From: Cynocephalus volans
Lineage: Eukaryota; Chordata; Mammalia; Dermoptera; Cynocephalidae
Reading direction: 5' to 3'
DNA length: 64,000 nucleotides
Assembly (NCBI RefSeq): GCF_027409185.1
Contig: NC_084463.1
Coordinates: forward strand, 42,634,407-42,698,406
Program-made: the position numbers and the translations under genes
Notes under the pieces: generated by a model
The model's database searches: none
What the model was told of the DNA's origin: nothing
Seen by the model: only the letters and a program-made list of their open reading frames with translations
Shown here: positions 24,185 through 36,019 of the stretch, piece by piece
Layout of the letters: each line of letters starts with the position of its first letter
Numbering within the stretch: position 1 is the first letter of the stretch

Positions 24185-25620
24185 TATGGCTAGTAAGATG
24201 GGTGATTACTATTTTTTGAATTGCTGGTGTAGGACTCCCTTGAGGATTTCTTACAGGGCTGGTGACATGGTGGTAAACTCCCACAATTTTTGTCTGGAAA
24301 ATACACTATTTCTCTCTCATTTCTGAGGGATAGCCTTACAGGATATGGTGTGCTTCTCTGGCAGTTTATTTCTTTTAGTATTTTCAGTATGTCATCCCAT
24401 TTCCTTCTGTCCTGCAGAGTTACTGTTGAAAAGTTTGCTGTTAGTCTGATAAGGGCTCCCTTATAGGTGACTTGATGCTTTTCTCTTGCTTCTTTTAAAA
24501 TATTCTCTTTGTCTTTGAGCTTTGCCAGTTTGACTACTTACTGTGTGTCTTGGAGAGGATTATTGGGGTGAATCTGTTTGGGGATCTTTGAGCTTCCTGG
24601 GTCTGGAGGTCCATGTCTCTCCCTGTTCCTGGGAAGTTTACCATTATTATTTCATTGGATAGGTTTTCCATGCCTTTTCATTTCTCCTCCTCTTCTGGAA
24701 CACCCATGAGTTGAATTTTTGTGTGCCTAAGGTTGCCTTGTAGCTCTCTTAGATTTTCTTCCTTTTTTAAAGGTTTTTTTCCTTTTCTTTCTTTCTTTTT
24801 TCTTTTTTTCCTGCCTGGGTAATTTTTAAAAAGCTCATCTTCAAGATAAGAAATCATTTCTTCTGCTTGTTCTATCCTGCTGCTTAAGGCTATTCATTGT
24901 GTTATTTCGTTGAGTGAATCTTTCAGTTCCATGAGTTCTGATCATTCTTTTATAAGATATTAATCTCTTTGTAAATTTCCTCCCTTATATCATAGATTTT
25001 TTTCTCATTTCTTTATGTTGTCTGAGTCTTCTCTTATGTCAGTGAGTTCCTTTAAGATTGTTGCTCATAATACCCCTTATGTCCTTGCAAGGGTTTCTTG
25101 CTATATACAGTCTGGTATTGGTGAGTTACTGTATTCTTTTGGTGGTGTCATATTTTCTTGGATTTTCATATTTCTAGAATCTCTATATTTATGTCTGGTC
25201 ATCTGTTAGAGAATAGTTGCTGCTTCTTCTGTTACTCTGGAGTGGGCTTTGAAGAGAAGGCTGTCCTTCTTTTTCCACACTCCACTGGTGTCAATGCCAT
25301 TAGGTATCTGGTAGGCTGTCTGCATGACAGCTGTGATACTGTGGTGGTCTTGAGCTGCTTTTGCAGCAGCCATGGCTGTGGTAGTGGCTGTGGTGGCCCA
25401 CCCATGTGGAAGGGGTTTTTTAGTGTGCTCCGTGTCTGCTTCCAGGCAGGAGATGCTGCCCTCAGGTCCTGCCTTGGACTCCAGGTATGCTCTGCTTCTT
25501 GCCTGCTTCCAGGTGGATGAGGCTGACCTTGGTACTCTGTGGAATTTGGGGAGAATTCAGGGATTGCTGGAAATCACAGGTTCTTCTCTCAGGCCTGTCC
25601 TGGGGCTCAGGTTGATGTTA
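24185..25620 (-). mobile_element. LINE-1 ORF1/5' region fragment in intron 3
   Basis: Minus strand. 24,230-24,540 matches the ORF1 C-terminal region of the younger L1 at 8,580-8,920 (CTCCCTTGAGGATTTCTTAC). The remainder to about 25,620 is older L1 5' sequence, GC-richer near 25,370-25,560. No open frame. Confidence 0.6.
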
Positions 25621-26125
25621 CATTTATGACAAGCAAAGTGTAACTAACACTGTTTGGAGAGTTTTCTTGATTATTTTCAAATGCTTATTTTACTTTTAGG
25701 TGACTTAATTTTTAAAGTTGGTAGTTTTAAAGCATAGAACTGACAAAGAAGTGGTTGCTGCTGCACCCAGGAGGAAAATGGCTGCACCAAGCATGCCCTG
25801 GGCCTGGCAGAGGATAAAGAAACATCATTTGTGCTCTTCCTGCATCCTGTGTCACTGCTCTCATACCTCAGCAAGGTTACAGGGGGTCCTGTGTCAGGGA
25901 TCTTCTTGTCACTCAAAAAGTTGGAATCCTGAATAAGAGGTGGGAGTGCTAAGTGTTAGCTCAATGTGCAAAGGTAGCCAGACTGCTGCTAGGCAAATGT
26001 GGTGTGCAGACGCAGGGTAGATGACCCAAAGAAGGTATAGGATTATGACCTTTCTTGCTCAGTGAAATGAAGTGGAGGTGTACTTTCTGGCCTTCTTAAT
26101 AATTGGGGTTTTACTTATTATCCAG

Positions 26126-26339
26126 GGAGGCATTAAAAGCTCTTCTCTGCACGAGAGACCAGCTCCAGAAAAAAAAGAAGGCACAGTGAAGAAGGCGGTG
26201 GTGGCTTTTTCTAGGAGCAAATCCCTCGGGAAGGAGACAACTTGTGAAAGCAGCATGCCGTCCTGGGCAAGCAACCACAATTACAGTGCAGTAAAGCTGG
26301 AAAAGACTTCCACTGTCTCATCATCACTGTTGTGCAAAT
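26126..26339 (+). CDS. DIDO1: DIDO1-like coding exon 4
   Basis: Residues 458-528 plus one base, acceptor ATTATCCAG, donor AAAT|GTATGT. Reads HERPAPEKKEGTVKKAVVAF, then SWASNHNYSAVKLEKT, closely following the family. Reading through the donor gives CMYHLGAGLLDP and a TGA at 26,402-26,404. This resembles how I recall the short DIDO1 isoform ending, so intron retention here could serve as an alternative terminus. Confidence 0.87.
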
Positions 26340-29300
26340 GTATGTATCACCTGGGGGCTGGCCTCCTGGACCCCTCCCACTCTTTCCAGACAGCCATTTC
26401 CTGAGCCTGTCCAGGACTGGGGGTTGCAGTTGTGTTTTAATGCTGTTCATAAACACTGGCTGCACCATCAGTGCTGGAAGGGAATGCCCATGTGCAAGAT
26501 GCCTCCTGACACTGAGGATCTATCTCTAATCTCTTGGGACTTCCAGTCCGCGTTTTCCAAAAAGGTGTACAAACCTCATTAGTAAATGTTTCACCTTGAT
26601 GATTAAGTTTTTAAATCTGTTTTCCTTATCAGGCTCTGATAAGCGTTTGTATTGTCTTCAGCAAAATCTGAATAGATAGACTGCCCAGCATTTAAAATTC
26701 CTCATTGTCCAAACATCAGTTAGTCTTCTTACAGCCCATATGAAACTTAAGTTTTCCCACATGATCCAATCTCAGCACATAAAATCAGCACTTTTTTTTA
26801 TATGTTCTGTGAACCTCTGCAAATTAGTGTTGCATCTCGTATTCAACTTAGGTATGCTTTTCAGGAGTTAAGTTTAACTCTGACTGGACAGGTGGGAGTT
26901 TTTTCATGTCCTACTCATATAGTACACACCCAGATAACATGCATTTGAATTTTGAAGGGCATTTACTGCTGCTCTGTAGATCCCACAGTGAGTGAGGGGT
27001 GTGCTTGCCCATGTGGAACCGCAGGGTGTCCTCACTAAAGAGAAAGTGCTGAGAATTCTAAGTGTGACTGGTTTCCTGGCTCATCTCTTAAGCTTTTATG
27101 AAAGATCAGACTATTAAAGGTCATACCCTGGCATACATTTCAAATTAATGTAATGAGGATATTCCAAATAGATCCATTAAACCCGATTAGATCACGCAGC
27201 TTGTTGATTCGATCATGCATCTTGTTTCTGAGACTAATGCTGCACCGTTAAATTAAAAATTTAAATTCAATCCATCCGATACATTTTATTCTATCATAAA
27301 ACTATGGTCAAATCAGTTCTTATTTATGGTGTTCATAGTGCATTTTGTGCCTTATAAAATAAACACCAAAAAGATTAAATAGCCCTAGATTTCAGGATTA
27401 TAAATGTGTTCTGTGTTTTCCTTTTTATTGTCCTTTGAACACATCACTTGGCGGGGCGGTACTTCTGTAGGTAGGTGCTAGATCTATTGTGGTCTATATA
27501 TGTATATAAAAAAAGTAATTCCTTTTGGTTATGTAAGCAGCCCAAGACGTAAGAAATGGAATCCCAATTGAATTAACCTGTTACTGTGTTATAATGAATC
27601 TCCATACACCTTAGCTTGTTTGAGCTGAGAATTTCAAGCCAGCAAATAGCATGTCTCATATGTTCATCCAATTATAGCACCTATGCAAAACAGCACTTTT
27701 AGAGCCAATGAACAGATGTTAAAATAAGTATCTCATATCTGGGAAAGGGATTGGAGCAGTCACTTTTTAACATTCTGCTAAAATGCTTTAATTAAATTGA
27801 TTATATGCACTTAACAGTAAAGGAAAGAAAAACTGGGGGGTATAAATAACCACAGAAGAGATAATTTGGATGATTAATTTCAGTTCAGTTAGTTTTTCTC
27901 TGTGTTGACCAGAATTGGAGAGCTGACCCCAATACTCCAACTGTGGGGGTTGAGGAGACTGTGCACATTGGAGAGAGGAAAAGATGGGGAAGTAATCTCC
28001 TACTTCACTCACTTTTTGAGGGGGGACAGGGATGGATGGAAGGCCAGATCAGAGAGGGTAATTTCTGTACTCATAGGTTTTCTCCTTTGGCCTTTCCCAC
28101 TTCTTCCATCAGCTTTTCACTGACACTGATATGGCTAATTAACCTTCCCAGCACATCTCTACATCTCAAAATTGAAATTGATTGATATCTCAAATTTATA
28201 AGGGACATACATTTTAGCTACTTGCTTGTGATCATTTTCTGTTTCCCCAGAAATGTCATTTTTCCAAATGATGATTGGGAGGAGAGTAGGGTCATGGGTA
28301 AAATAATTCAAGTTCAATGTGCCTCTGCCTCTCTCTCCCACCAAACATCTCTGACTTTTTGGTAGCAGGGCACATCCTCTGAGTCCTGACAGGTATAGTG
28401 GGAGGGGGCAGCATGTACACAGCCCATCATAACTGCACTCCATGAAGACCCTTGTCTCCCTGACTGGCTGCAGAAATGCTTTCAGGGGGCGGGGGTCCTG
28501 AGGCTGATATCGGGTCCATTTCCAGTCTGTGTGACTGTGTACATTGTGAGAAGTCCTGTGGTGTAGAGCTGAGCATTGCTGCTGCTTGTGGAGGTGGCCT
28601 TGACAACATCCTCTGCTCCCACATGGCTGGTGCTGCCCTCGGTGTGTGGGCACAGGTATAGCTGCTCAGTGAACTGGGCCTTGCTGTGCAGGAAGCTCTC
28701 TGCTCCTGCTTAAGGAGGTGCCCTGCCTGTTAAATTATCCTTCACATTCTCAAGGTGATGCGATTAACATGAAATTTTTGTAAATTTTGGGGGGGTGGAT
28801 TTCTGTATAATTTCCTTAGTTTACAGACACAGTTTGCTTTTTAGTTCTCCCCAAGAAAATGGTGTTTCTCTTGTGTTATTATATCTGTTTGCTTCCATAT
28901 TGCCTCTCTTTGTTTCCACTGTTTACCCCCCATTACTCAAGGCATGAAGTGTGCTAAAAATTCTTTTCTAACGTATTTGTGCTTTATTACAATTTTGGAA
29001 TGGAAGTGCCTGGTCTTTATATTTACAGACACAATTCCCAGTATATTGGACTCCCTAAAGTCTTGTAAAGTAACTTAAAACATTTGGGATGTGAACAGAT
29101 TTTAAGTAGAAAACAGATTTCTGCAGTTTAATTCTAGCTGTGGAAGTTGAAAAGGAAAACCTTAATAGCCTGCAGATGTAAACCCAGATAATTGCTTGTG
29201 TGAGTTCCCCATCTGAAAGCCTTGTCCTCCCGCTCATGTGTGTGTGCCACACAGGTGGCCAGGCACAGTGTGAAATGGATCCAGGAGTACATGTGTCCTC

Positions 29301-31387
29301 AAGGATAAATTCTGGCATTGGCTCCAGAAGAACATTGCATTGAAATCATGAGTAAGTTTCCTTTACTAAAACAAACATATGGTAGAATACCAGATCCCAA
29401 GATCGTTGTGTAGAAATTTAAAGCTAGTGGTGGAGGGTGTGTCTGTGTTTTTTTTTACAAGTTGCATAAGCCATTTTCTCTGTCTCTCCCAGAGTTGTCA
29501 GTGACAAATAAATGAGGCTGGGAGTAACCAGATATTGTATATCTAAACCAGCATTCTCCTCCCAATTTGACGAAATATCAAAATTTGTTCTGATAAAGGA
29601 TTTAGCTTGACAGCTGGTTTTTAATGTAATCCACATAGCTGGAATTTTCTTGAAAGCCAATAATGACATTCTTTTTGTATTTAAAGTGTCTTACTTTTAA
29701 AAATATTGTTATTAGCATATTCATTATTACAAATCGTGATTTTTCTTTATGCCCTTTACCTGATCCATCATGCCCCAAACTCCCTCCCTCCCTCCATCCC
29801 CACATCTCTAGTAACCGTTAGTTTCTTCTGTCCTTCTGAAAGTTCAAGGAATTGTAGTCTTTTCTGTTTCTTTGTTACTTTTCTTCTGTTTCTTTCTTTC
29901 TTAGCACCTAGTTATAAGTGAGAGCATGTGGTATTTATCTATCCTTGTCTGGCTTATTTCACACAACATAATTTTCTCCAGACTCATCCAGGTTGTTACA
30001 AATGGCAGAATTTCATTCATTTTTCATAGCTGTGTAGTATTCCATTGTGTACATGTATCACATTTTCCTTATCCAGTCATCTGTCGATGGGCACGGAGGT
30101 TGGTTCTATATTTTGGCTATTGTAAATAGAGCTGCAGTGAACGTGGGAGTGCAGGTAACCCTTTGAAGTGATTTCCATTTCTTTGGATATATATACAGTA
30201 GTGGGATTGCTGGATCATATGGTAGTGCTGTCAGTATTTGAGGAAGCTTCTTTGCTGTTTTCCATAGTGGCTGTGCTAATTTACAGCCCCACCAACGTTG
30301 TAGCAGAGTTCTCCTTTCCCCATATCCTCAGTAGCATTTGTTATTAATGGTCTTTTTAATAATGGTCAGTCTAACTGGAGTGAGATGATATCTCGGTGTG
30401 GTTTTGATTTGAATTTCTCTGATGACTAGTGATGCTGAGCATTTTTTCATGTACTGTTGCCAAACAAGCATCATCCACTGACATGCCGTCTGCACCAGAG
30501 CCCCTGCCTAGCTGAGGGGCTGCAGTTCTGATCTTTGAGTTCTGGTGGACTATATAGGATTATAATGCAATGGGTTCTTTCCTGGCATGTAAAGGTTTTT
30601 GTGCAAGTTGGGGGCTTTTGAGGGTTTTTTTTGAGCTTTTGACTATAATCCTTGTTTTAATTAAAAGCACTAATTTACTGTTTACCACATTAATTGAATA
30701 ATGACTAGAAGGCTTTAAAGGGGGACATTTAAACAGCAACATTATTATGTTGTTGGTTGCCAATTCTTAGTATGGAAACATGATTGACTTTCCCCATCTT
30801 GCAAATTCCTCTCACCTTTCCATATTTCATTAATGGCATCACCTACAAGTGACTCGTCTAGTAGGACAATGTGGCATGTGAACCCCCCCCCCGCTCAGAT
30901 GTGGTTGCCACAGAGGTCCACTTGGGGTTGAATGTGCATGTAAGGAGCACTCATCTGTTTACCCTTCCTGAAAAGAGTTTTGAAACTCAAGTTTACAAGA
31001 AAATTGCACTTGAATTCTGTAGTGCTATCCTAAACCTATGTAGGGTATTTTTATTTGTTTTTTTGGTAAAATGAAGTTTGTCCTTCAGTTTTAAAGCTCA
31101 ACTGAGGAGTAAATTGAGTCTTTGATTATGGAGTTTGTTGGTCGAAGTAAAAGCTTTAATATAATAAAATAATAAAGCATTTTTCTATCTGAAATAAGCC
31201 ATAGTCTATAATAAATACTGCTGACAGCCCTTAATTATGCTTCTTTTCTGAATTTTAAGATTTTAAAAATCCTTTTTTCTAGATGTATCCTATTCAGTAA
31301 TGCCTAGTAAGCTCTTGCTAGTTAAGGGTGGGCGTGTTTGAAGCCTGTTCTCCTGTGTCACCCGCACACCTGCGCTCTCTCTTGCAG
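26340..31387 (+). other. Intron 4 of DIDO1-like gene
   Basis: About 5 kb. It is AT-rich at 26,560-28,200 with no recognisable gene. 28,330-28,660 is GC-richer with only short overlapping ORFs. A minus-strand L1 fragment lies at 29,735-30,460. No coding exon of the family is missing between exons 4 and 5, because their phases join correctly (AAA T + CC). Confidence 0.6.
29735..30460 (-). mobile_element. LINE-1 ORF2 3' fragment in intron 4
   Basis: Minus strand; same order of landmarks as 3,960-4,312 and 4,590-5,130: GTGAGAGCATGTGGTATTTA, TAGTATTCCATTGTGTACAT, then ACTGGAGTGAGATGATATCT. It is more diverged than the young copies. Confidence 0.8.
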
Positions 31388-31832
31388 CCAGGAAGGCAGA
31401 TGGAAGAGCAGAGGAGAAGGCAGCGGTGGCCTCGGCCTCAAAGAGAAAAGCCTCCCCGGGCTGCTTGGTGGGCAAACGACCATCACCAAGACATCTCGCT
31501 CCAAAGATGTCTCCTCCATTTGCTAATGTGGCAGCAGCCAAACCGGCCATTAAAAAGGCACCCTGTAGCTTCAAGGGCACCATCTCACAAAAGCCGTGGC
31601 TCTCGGGCACCCCATCAGGTGGCACTTGTGCTGTCATGCAGACGGTGGCTTCCAGACAGTTCCCTGGATCTGCTGCTTTGGTTGGAGCCATTGGGAAGCC
31701 GGTAACAACTTCTCTTCCTGTGGCCTCTCCAGTCCCAGGACACCTTGGGACCTGGAGCCTTGCCCAGTCACAGCCCAGTTCACAAATTCGGCAGAATATA
31801 CGATGCTCCTTGAAAGAGATTTTGTGGAAAAG
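31388..31832 (+). CDS. DIDO1: DIDO1-like coding exon 5 (start of TFIIS-like domain)
   Basis: Residues 529-676, acceptor CTCTCTTGCAG, donor AAAAG|GTGGGC. A low-complexity Ala/Lys/Pro linker (RAEEKAAVASASKRKASPG, FANVAAAKPAIKKAP, FPGSAALVGAIGKP) leads into SQIRQNIRCSLKEILWKR. That segment is the first helix of the TFIIS central-like domain, which in this family binds RNA polymerase II. The frame is open, and linker changes are of the kind expected in a variable region. Confidence 0.87.
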
Positions 31833-31971
31833 GTGGGCTGTTGTCCTTGGCTTTTATCTGTGGAAGCTCTTCCATGTATGGCGTGATCACTTTGAGATTG
31901 CCCCACTGTTTCAAAAATGTAATGTATCCAAATTCAAGGGTTTTATGTAGTTTCTTTTTCATTCCATTCAG

Positions 31972-32131
31972 AGTCAGTGACAGTGATGACTTAATCATGA
32001 CAGAGAAAGAAGTAGGAAACATCGCCCTTCATCTGGAGAAGGAAATGTTTAACTTGTTTCAAGTTACAGATATTCGCTACATGAGGAAATACCGCAGCCT
32101 CCTGTTCAACCTCAAGGATCCTAAAAATCAG
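31972..32131 (+). CDS. DIDO1: DIDO1-like coding exon 6 (TFIIS-like domain)
   Basis: Residues 677-730, acceptor CATTCCATTCAG, donor CAG|GTGTGT. Reads VSDSDDLIMTEKEVGNIAL, then EKEMFNLFQVTD and RSLLFNLKDPKNQ. The LKDPKN motif is the hallmark of TFIIS central-type domains, so the domain core is preserved. The 139-nt intron before it is the shortest in the gene. Confidence 0.9.
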
Positions 32132-33283
32132 GTGTGTGTGGTCTCTGTGTACTGCAGTATTCCTGACGCAGAAGGAAACTTGGTGTGTGTTTTCTATTAG
32201 CTGAGTTTCACAGTAATACATCAAAGAGCATTTGCAACATTTATATTCTTTCCATGAAAGTTAGAAAGTATTTTTATCCTCTGTGACACTTCTGTATGCC
32301 CCCATGTACTTGGTGTTACTTGCGGATCTTTCTGTTCCCTACCTTAAGTGGACTCTTGTCAGTGATCTCAGTGGCTGAAGTTCATCTTTTATTTCACCAG
32401 ATTAGCCTCTTCTAAACATTGCAGTGCCAAATCACATGTCCATCCTTTCATTGGCTCTAAAGTAAAGTACAGATTCTTTAATCTAGAATTTGGGTGTGTC
32501 CATATTCTGGCTACAGACAGCCTTTTCTGCCTTATTTTCTTTTCTCTCCTCACTTGAGTGAGCCCAACAATTTGGGCTACTTCACAGTAATAATAAGGAG
32601 CAGCCCCTCCAGTTCTCACCATTTGGACAGGTGCTGCAGGGCAGCTCAGTCCTCATAGCAGCCGTGGAGTGGGGGTTGTTCTCCTGCAATGAAAATGGAA
32701 ATGGAATCTGAGAAGGCTGAGCTGCACATCTGGTACAGTCTCTTGCCTCCTGCCTCCAGGGCTCCCAGTCTTCTGGTCCTCTGTGTCACTCTCTGAGCTC
32801 TTAGCTGTGCAGTAGAACCAGGGACAGATACTCTGCATCTCAGCGTGGTTAACAGCCCCCCAGCACAAGTCATTTCTTCCTGTCTGTATTCCTAATACTG
32901 TATATTTCTGACCTGTATTCCAAATTGTGTACATGATTTTGTTTTTCCTGCGGAGGTGACTTTTTATTTTTTAAAGAAGAATCAGTGCAACATGGGCCTT
33001 GCTTGACTTTGAAACGCATGTTTTCTGTGCCTCCATTTGCTCTCAGCTGGGCGGCCTGGTGCGTGCTCTCAAGGGACTGCTTTGGGAGGCAGGTGAGGTC
33101 GCGCCTCTGCAGGGCTCTGTGCAGTGCAGCCTTCCATTGAAAGCTTTGGTTTTTTGTCCAGTGGTCCTTGAACCTCCAGGCAGAGCTTCTTGTGCTGCTT
33201 TGTTGTTTCTGTAGCCTCCACATTAACACACACAGATATTGTTTGAATGAATGGATGAATGAATGAATGATGTTTCTTTATAG

Positions 33284-33400
33284 GGACTCTTCCGTCGTGT
33301 TTTGCGTGGAGAAATCTCTTTGGCAAAACTTGTGAGAATGAAGCCAGAAGAACTTGGATCTAAGGAAAGTTCCCGGGGGAAAGAGAAACTGATGACATCT
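33284..33400 (+). CDS. DIDO1: DIDO1-like coding exon 7 (end of TFIIS-like domain)
   Basis: Residues 731-769, phase 0 at both ends, acceptor GTTTCTTTATAG, donor TCT|GTGAGT. Reads GLFRRVLRGEISLAKLVRMK then PEELGSKE, the last helix of the TFIIS-like domain including the L-x-R-x-L-x-x-EEL pattern. A short (GAAT)n run lies in the intron just before the acceptor. Confidence 0.9.
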
Positions 33401-33543
33401 GTGAGTACTGACTCAGAATGGCTGCTTCAGATACCAGAGACTTAACTTTACCAGAAGTCAAATAATACACTGTTTGCAGGAGTGATATGCTTTCCTCCTG
33501 GAAAACAAGGTGGAGGACTTGATTTTTGTCTTTTTTATTTTAG

Positions 33544-33648
33544 GTGATAGAATCCAGAACTAAATTGTGCCATGAAGGCAAAAAGACTGACATTAAAAAC
33601 AGGAAACCATTCCCAGTATAAAAGATTCTACACCCGTGTCAGTCTTAG
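33544..33648 (+). CDS. DIDO1: DIDO1-like coding exon 8, carries premature stop
   Basis: Acceptor TTTTTATTTTAG, donor TAG|GTGTGA. Codons 770-794 read VIESRTKLCHEGKKTDIKNR then KPFPV, followed by TAA at 33,619-33,621. A second stop, TAG, forms the last codon. The 5' half follows the family; the 3' half appears scrambled by small indels. The exon is 105 nt and phase 0 at both ends, so skipping it would join exon 7 to exon 9 in frame and yield a 1,184-residue product. If included, the protein would be 794 residues and lack the SPOC domain. Confidence 0.8.
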
Positions 33649-33914
33649 GTGTGAGCATTTTGGTATTTTCAGGGTTCAGAAAAGATAGAGTAAAATTTCT
33701 CCATTCCAAATGTTTTTAGGTGTCTTAAATTATTGGGCAGGACACTGAGCTTATAACAAATATATATAATTTCATTACTTCTCAAGGACTTGTATCCAGT
33801 GGTCCTTTTTTTTTCGTCTAGCGGTTCTTAATCACATCCACCTTTTTTCATGTGTGCTGTTAATTTGGAAATGGCATTGGAAAATAAATGACCTACCTTT
33901 TTGTTTTCTTTGAG

Positions 33915-34050
33915 GAACAGCAAGAATCAGTACAAGCTGTCCCTGAAAAAAGCCCCCAGCCCCTTCTGGACGTCTGTAGCAGTTTGTTGAAAGACACAAC
34001 AAGCCACCGTGAGGCGCAACTTTTTAATCTAAATTGTAAAATCTGTACAG
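33915..34050 (+). CDS. DIDO1: DIDO1-like coding exon 9
   Basis: Residues 805-849 plus one base. Reads EQQESVQAVPEKSPQPLLDV, then LLKDTTSHREAQLFNLNC and KICTG, all family-like. The donor ACAG|GTGAGC is strong. The acceptor is TTTTCTTTGAG, with G before the AG, the least favourable base at that position and the weakest acceptor in the gene. Confidence 0.83.
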
Positions 34051-34286
34051 GTGAGCATAATTTGGGGATAATGTTAAACTGGATTTTGTTTAAAATCACT
34101 AATCCTTGTAAAGGTGAGTTTAAACAAACAAACAAAAAGGGTAGAATGGATTTCTGGAGTTCATGAAGTTAGCTCCTCTCTTTGCATTGTTGCTTTTGGG
34201 TTCTCGTAAGCAATTATCTGCTCATGAGCACGCTGTGGTCTTGGATGTGCCAGATTTCTCACCATGTCTTTCCTCATTTACCTCAG

Positions 34287-34791
34287 GTCACATTTACTCA
34301 TCAGAAGATGAGCCACCTCTGAAAAAACAGAAATTGTTGGCTTCTGCTAAGAAAGAAGACTTAAAATCCAAGTGTGTCAGCTCTCCATCTGATCCAGTTC
34401 CTAACTCAGCTGATGAAGGAACACCAGGAACTCTGCCCAGAAATGCTTCTGAGCCAGACCTGGAAAGTGCTTCTCATCCAAACCTGAAGAGAAAGTATTT
34501 CTCTGGGCCCCCAGGAGATGTCATTCCTGAGCTCTCCCCAGTGGAAGGCCGTGGGAATGCAGTGATCACCTCGGTCATTATGTCAAGCTGGGACTCCAGG
34601 ACTGGTCCAAGTGGATTGTGCACAGTCACAGCCTCCATAGCAGCCCAGCCAGACAGTGCCCACGTGGTAGAAACCAAACAAGACACACCAATGCCTGCTT
34701 TGACTTCTGTGATGGTGCCCAGGTTCATACTGGCTAAGCCGTCCTCATCCCCTGACCCAGGACACTTGTCAGTTCCATCACAGAATATCAG
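34287..34791 (+). CDS. DIDO1: DIDO1-like coding exon 10
   Basis: Residues 850-1017 plus two bases, acceptor TTTACCTCAG, donor TCAG|GTGTGT. Ser/Pro-rich linker: SSEDEPPLKKQKLLASAKKE is the conserved basic start, followed by SEPDLESASHPN, YFSGPPGD and LTSVMVPRFILAKPSSSPDP. The frame is open over 505 nt. The middle is shorter than I recall for human, with in-frame loss in the Ser/Pro stretch after the PELSPVE block. Confidence 0.85.
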
Positions 34792-35077
34792 GTGTGTATT
34801 TCAGATATAGTCTGAAAGAGCCAATGAAGTTTTCTTTTGAACTAATGAATGGAGGCAATTGGTGATTTCAACTCTTAATTTTACTCAGAAATACAATTCA
34901 GTTTATTTGTTCTTTGACCAAAATGTCTTATTTATATCCTTATGATTAAAACATTTAATTGGCAAAAGTAAGCTACCAAAACTTGCAGGAATTTTTACTT
35001 TTAAACACATGGTCTTCATTCTTTTGAAATTCTCATTGTACACAGATTTCCTTATTTTTCATGGTTTTGTTTTACAG

Positions 35078-35231
35078 TGTCTCTGAGTCACATTCCTCTG
35101 AAGAAGGAGATACGACCCACTTTTTATCTCAACTGAACACTGTTTGGAAAGGATTTATTAACATGAAAAGTGTAGCAGAATTTGTCACTAAAGCATATCC
35201 TGTCTCTGGGTGTTTTGATTATCTCAGTGAG
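35078..35231 (+). CDS. DIDO1: DIDO1-like coding exon 11 (SPOC domain start)
   Basis: Residues 1018-1069, acceptor TTTTGTTTTACAG, donor GAG|GTTAGT. Reads EEGDTTHFLSQLNTVWKGFI, then FVTKAYPVSGCFDYLSE. The W-x-G start of the first SPOC strand and the YPVSG loop are kept. SPOC domains are phosphoserine/partner-binding modules; in DIDO/PHF3 they engage the polymerase II C-terminal tail. Confidence 0.9.
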
Positions 35232-35929
35232 GTTAGTACGAAGAGTATATGTGTGTGTGCTTGTGTGTATGTGTCTTTCACAGGATTTCCTCTACTACAG
35301 GCAGACATGTGACACTCTTACGCTGGCTGCCTGGTTACTTAAGTACGTCTGAAAGCAAGATAATGGTTGCCGCAGTGGGCCAGCAGGTTTGCACAGAGCA
35401 GAAATTTGAGCAGTGGGGCAGAACAGTGATCTGTTTAGCAGTGATCTGTTTAGCAAGGGCATTTACCACACATGTGTGCCCAGCCACCAGCATGGCCAGG
35501 CGTCTGTAACCTGCATAGTGTGGGTGGCAGGTGTAACCTCCTGATAGGTCTTTCATTTTTCAAAGTTAACAAAGATGGCACTAGAATTTATGACCTTAGG
35601 AAGGAGTGGCAAGTCAGTTATCCTGGTAATAACTGAATCATTACTGTATGTGTGTGTGTGTGCGTTCACAAAAGATTACATAAAAAGGTTGCGCAGTAGT
35701 TTCTAAACAATCCTGTTTGTCAGAAGGTTATTACACCACCTTTGGGTTTGGGAGCTTGTAATCCTGGATGGTAGTTCACCAGTCAGTATTTAATACGGTT
35801 ATCACCATTTTCCTTGGAATTGTTGTTTTCTTGAATTTTGGGTTGTTTGGTGCCTTCATGTTACTGCATTAGTCTCTTTTTGAACACTAGAATTTCACAA
35901 GTGATTTACTCAAAGTACTTTTTATTTAG

Positions 35930-36019
35930 GACTTGCCCAACACAATTCACATCGGTGGGAGGATCGCACCGAAGATGGTTTGGGATTATGTTGGTGAACT
36001 CAAGTCTTCTGTGTCTAAG
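35930..36019 (+). CDS. DIDO1: DIDO1-like coding exon 12 (SPOC domain)
   Basis: Residues 1070-1099, 90 nt, phase 0 at both ends, acceptor CTTTTTATTTAG, donor AAG|GTATCC. Reads DLPNTIHIGGRIAPKMVWDY, then VGELKSSVSK. The I-x-I-x-G-R-I-x-P SPOC strand is unaltered, showing much stronger conservation than in the PHD part of the gene. Confidence 0.9.

Noticed and set aside
28159-28653. 164-codon minus-strand ORF in intron 4
   Set aside because: Low-complexity, no family resemblance, and other frames are also open.
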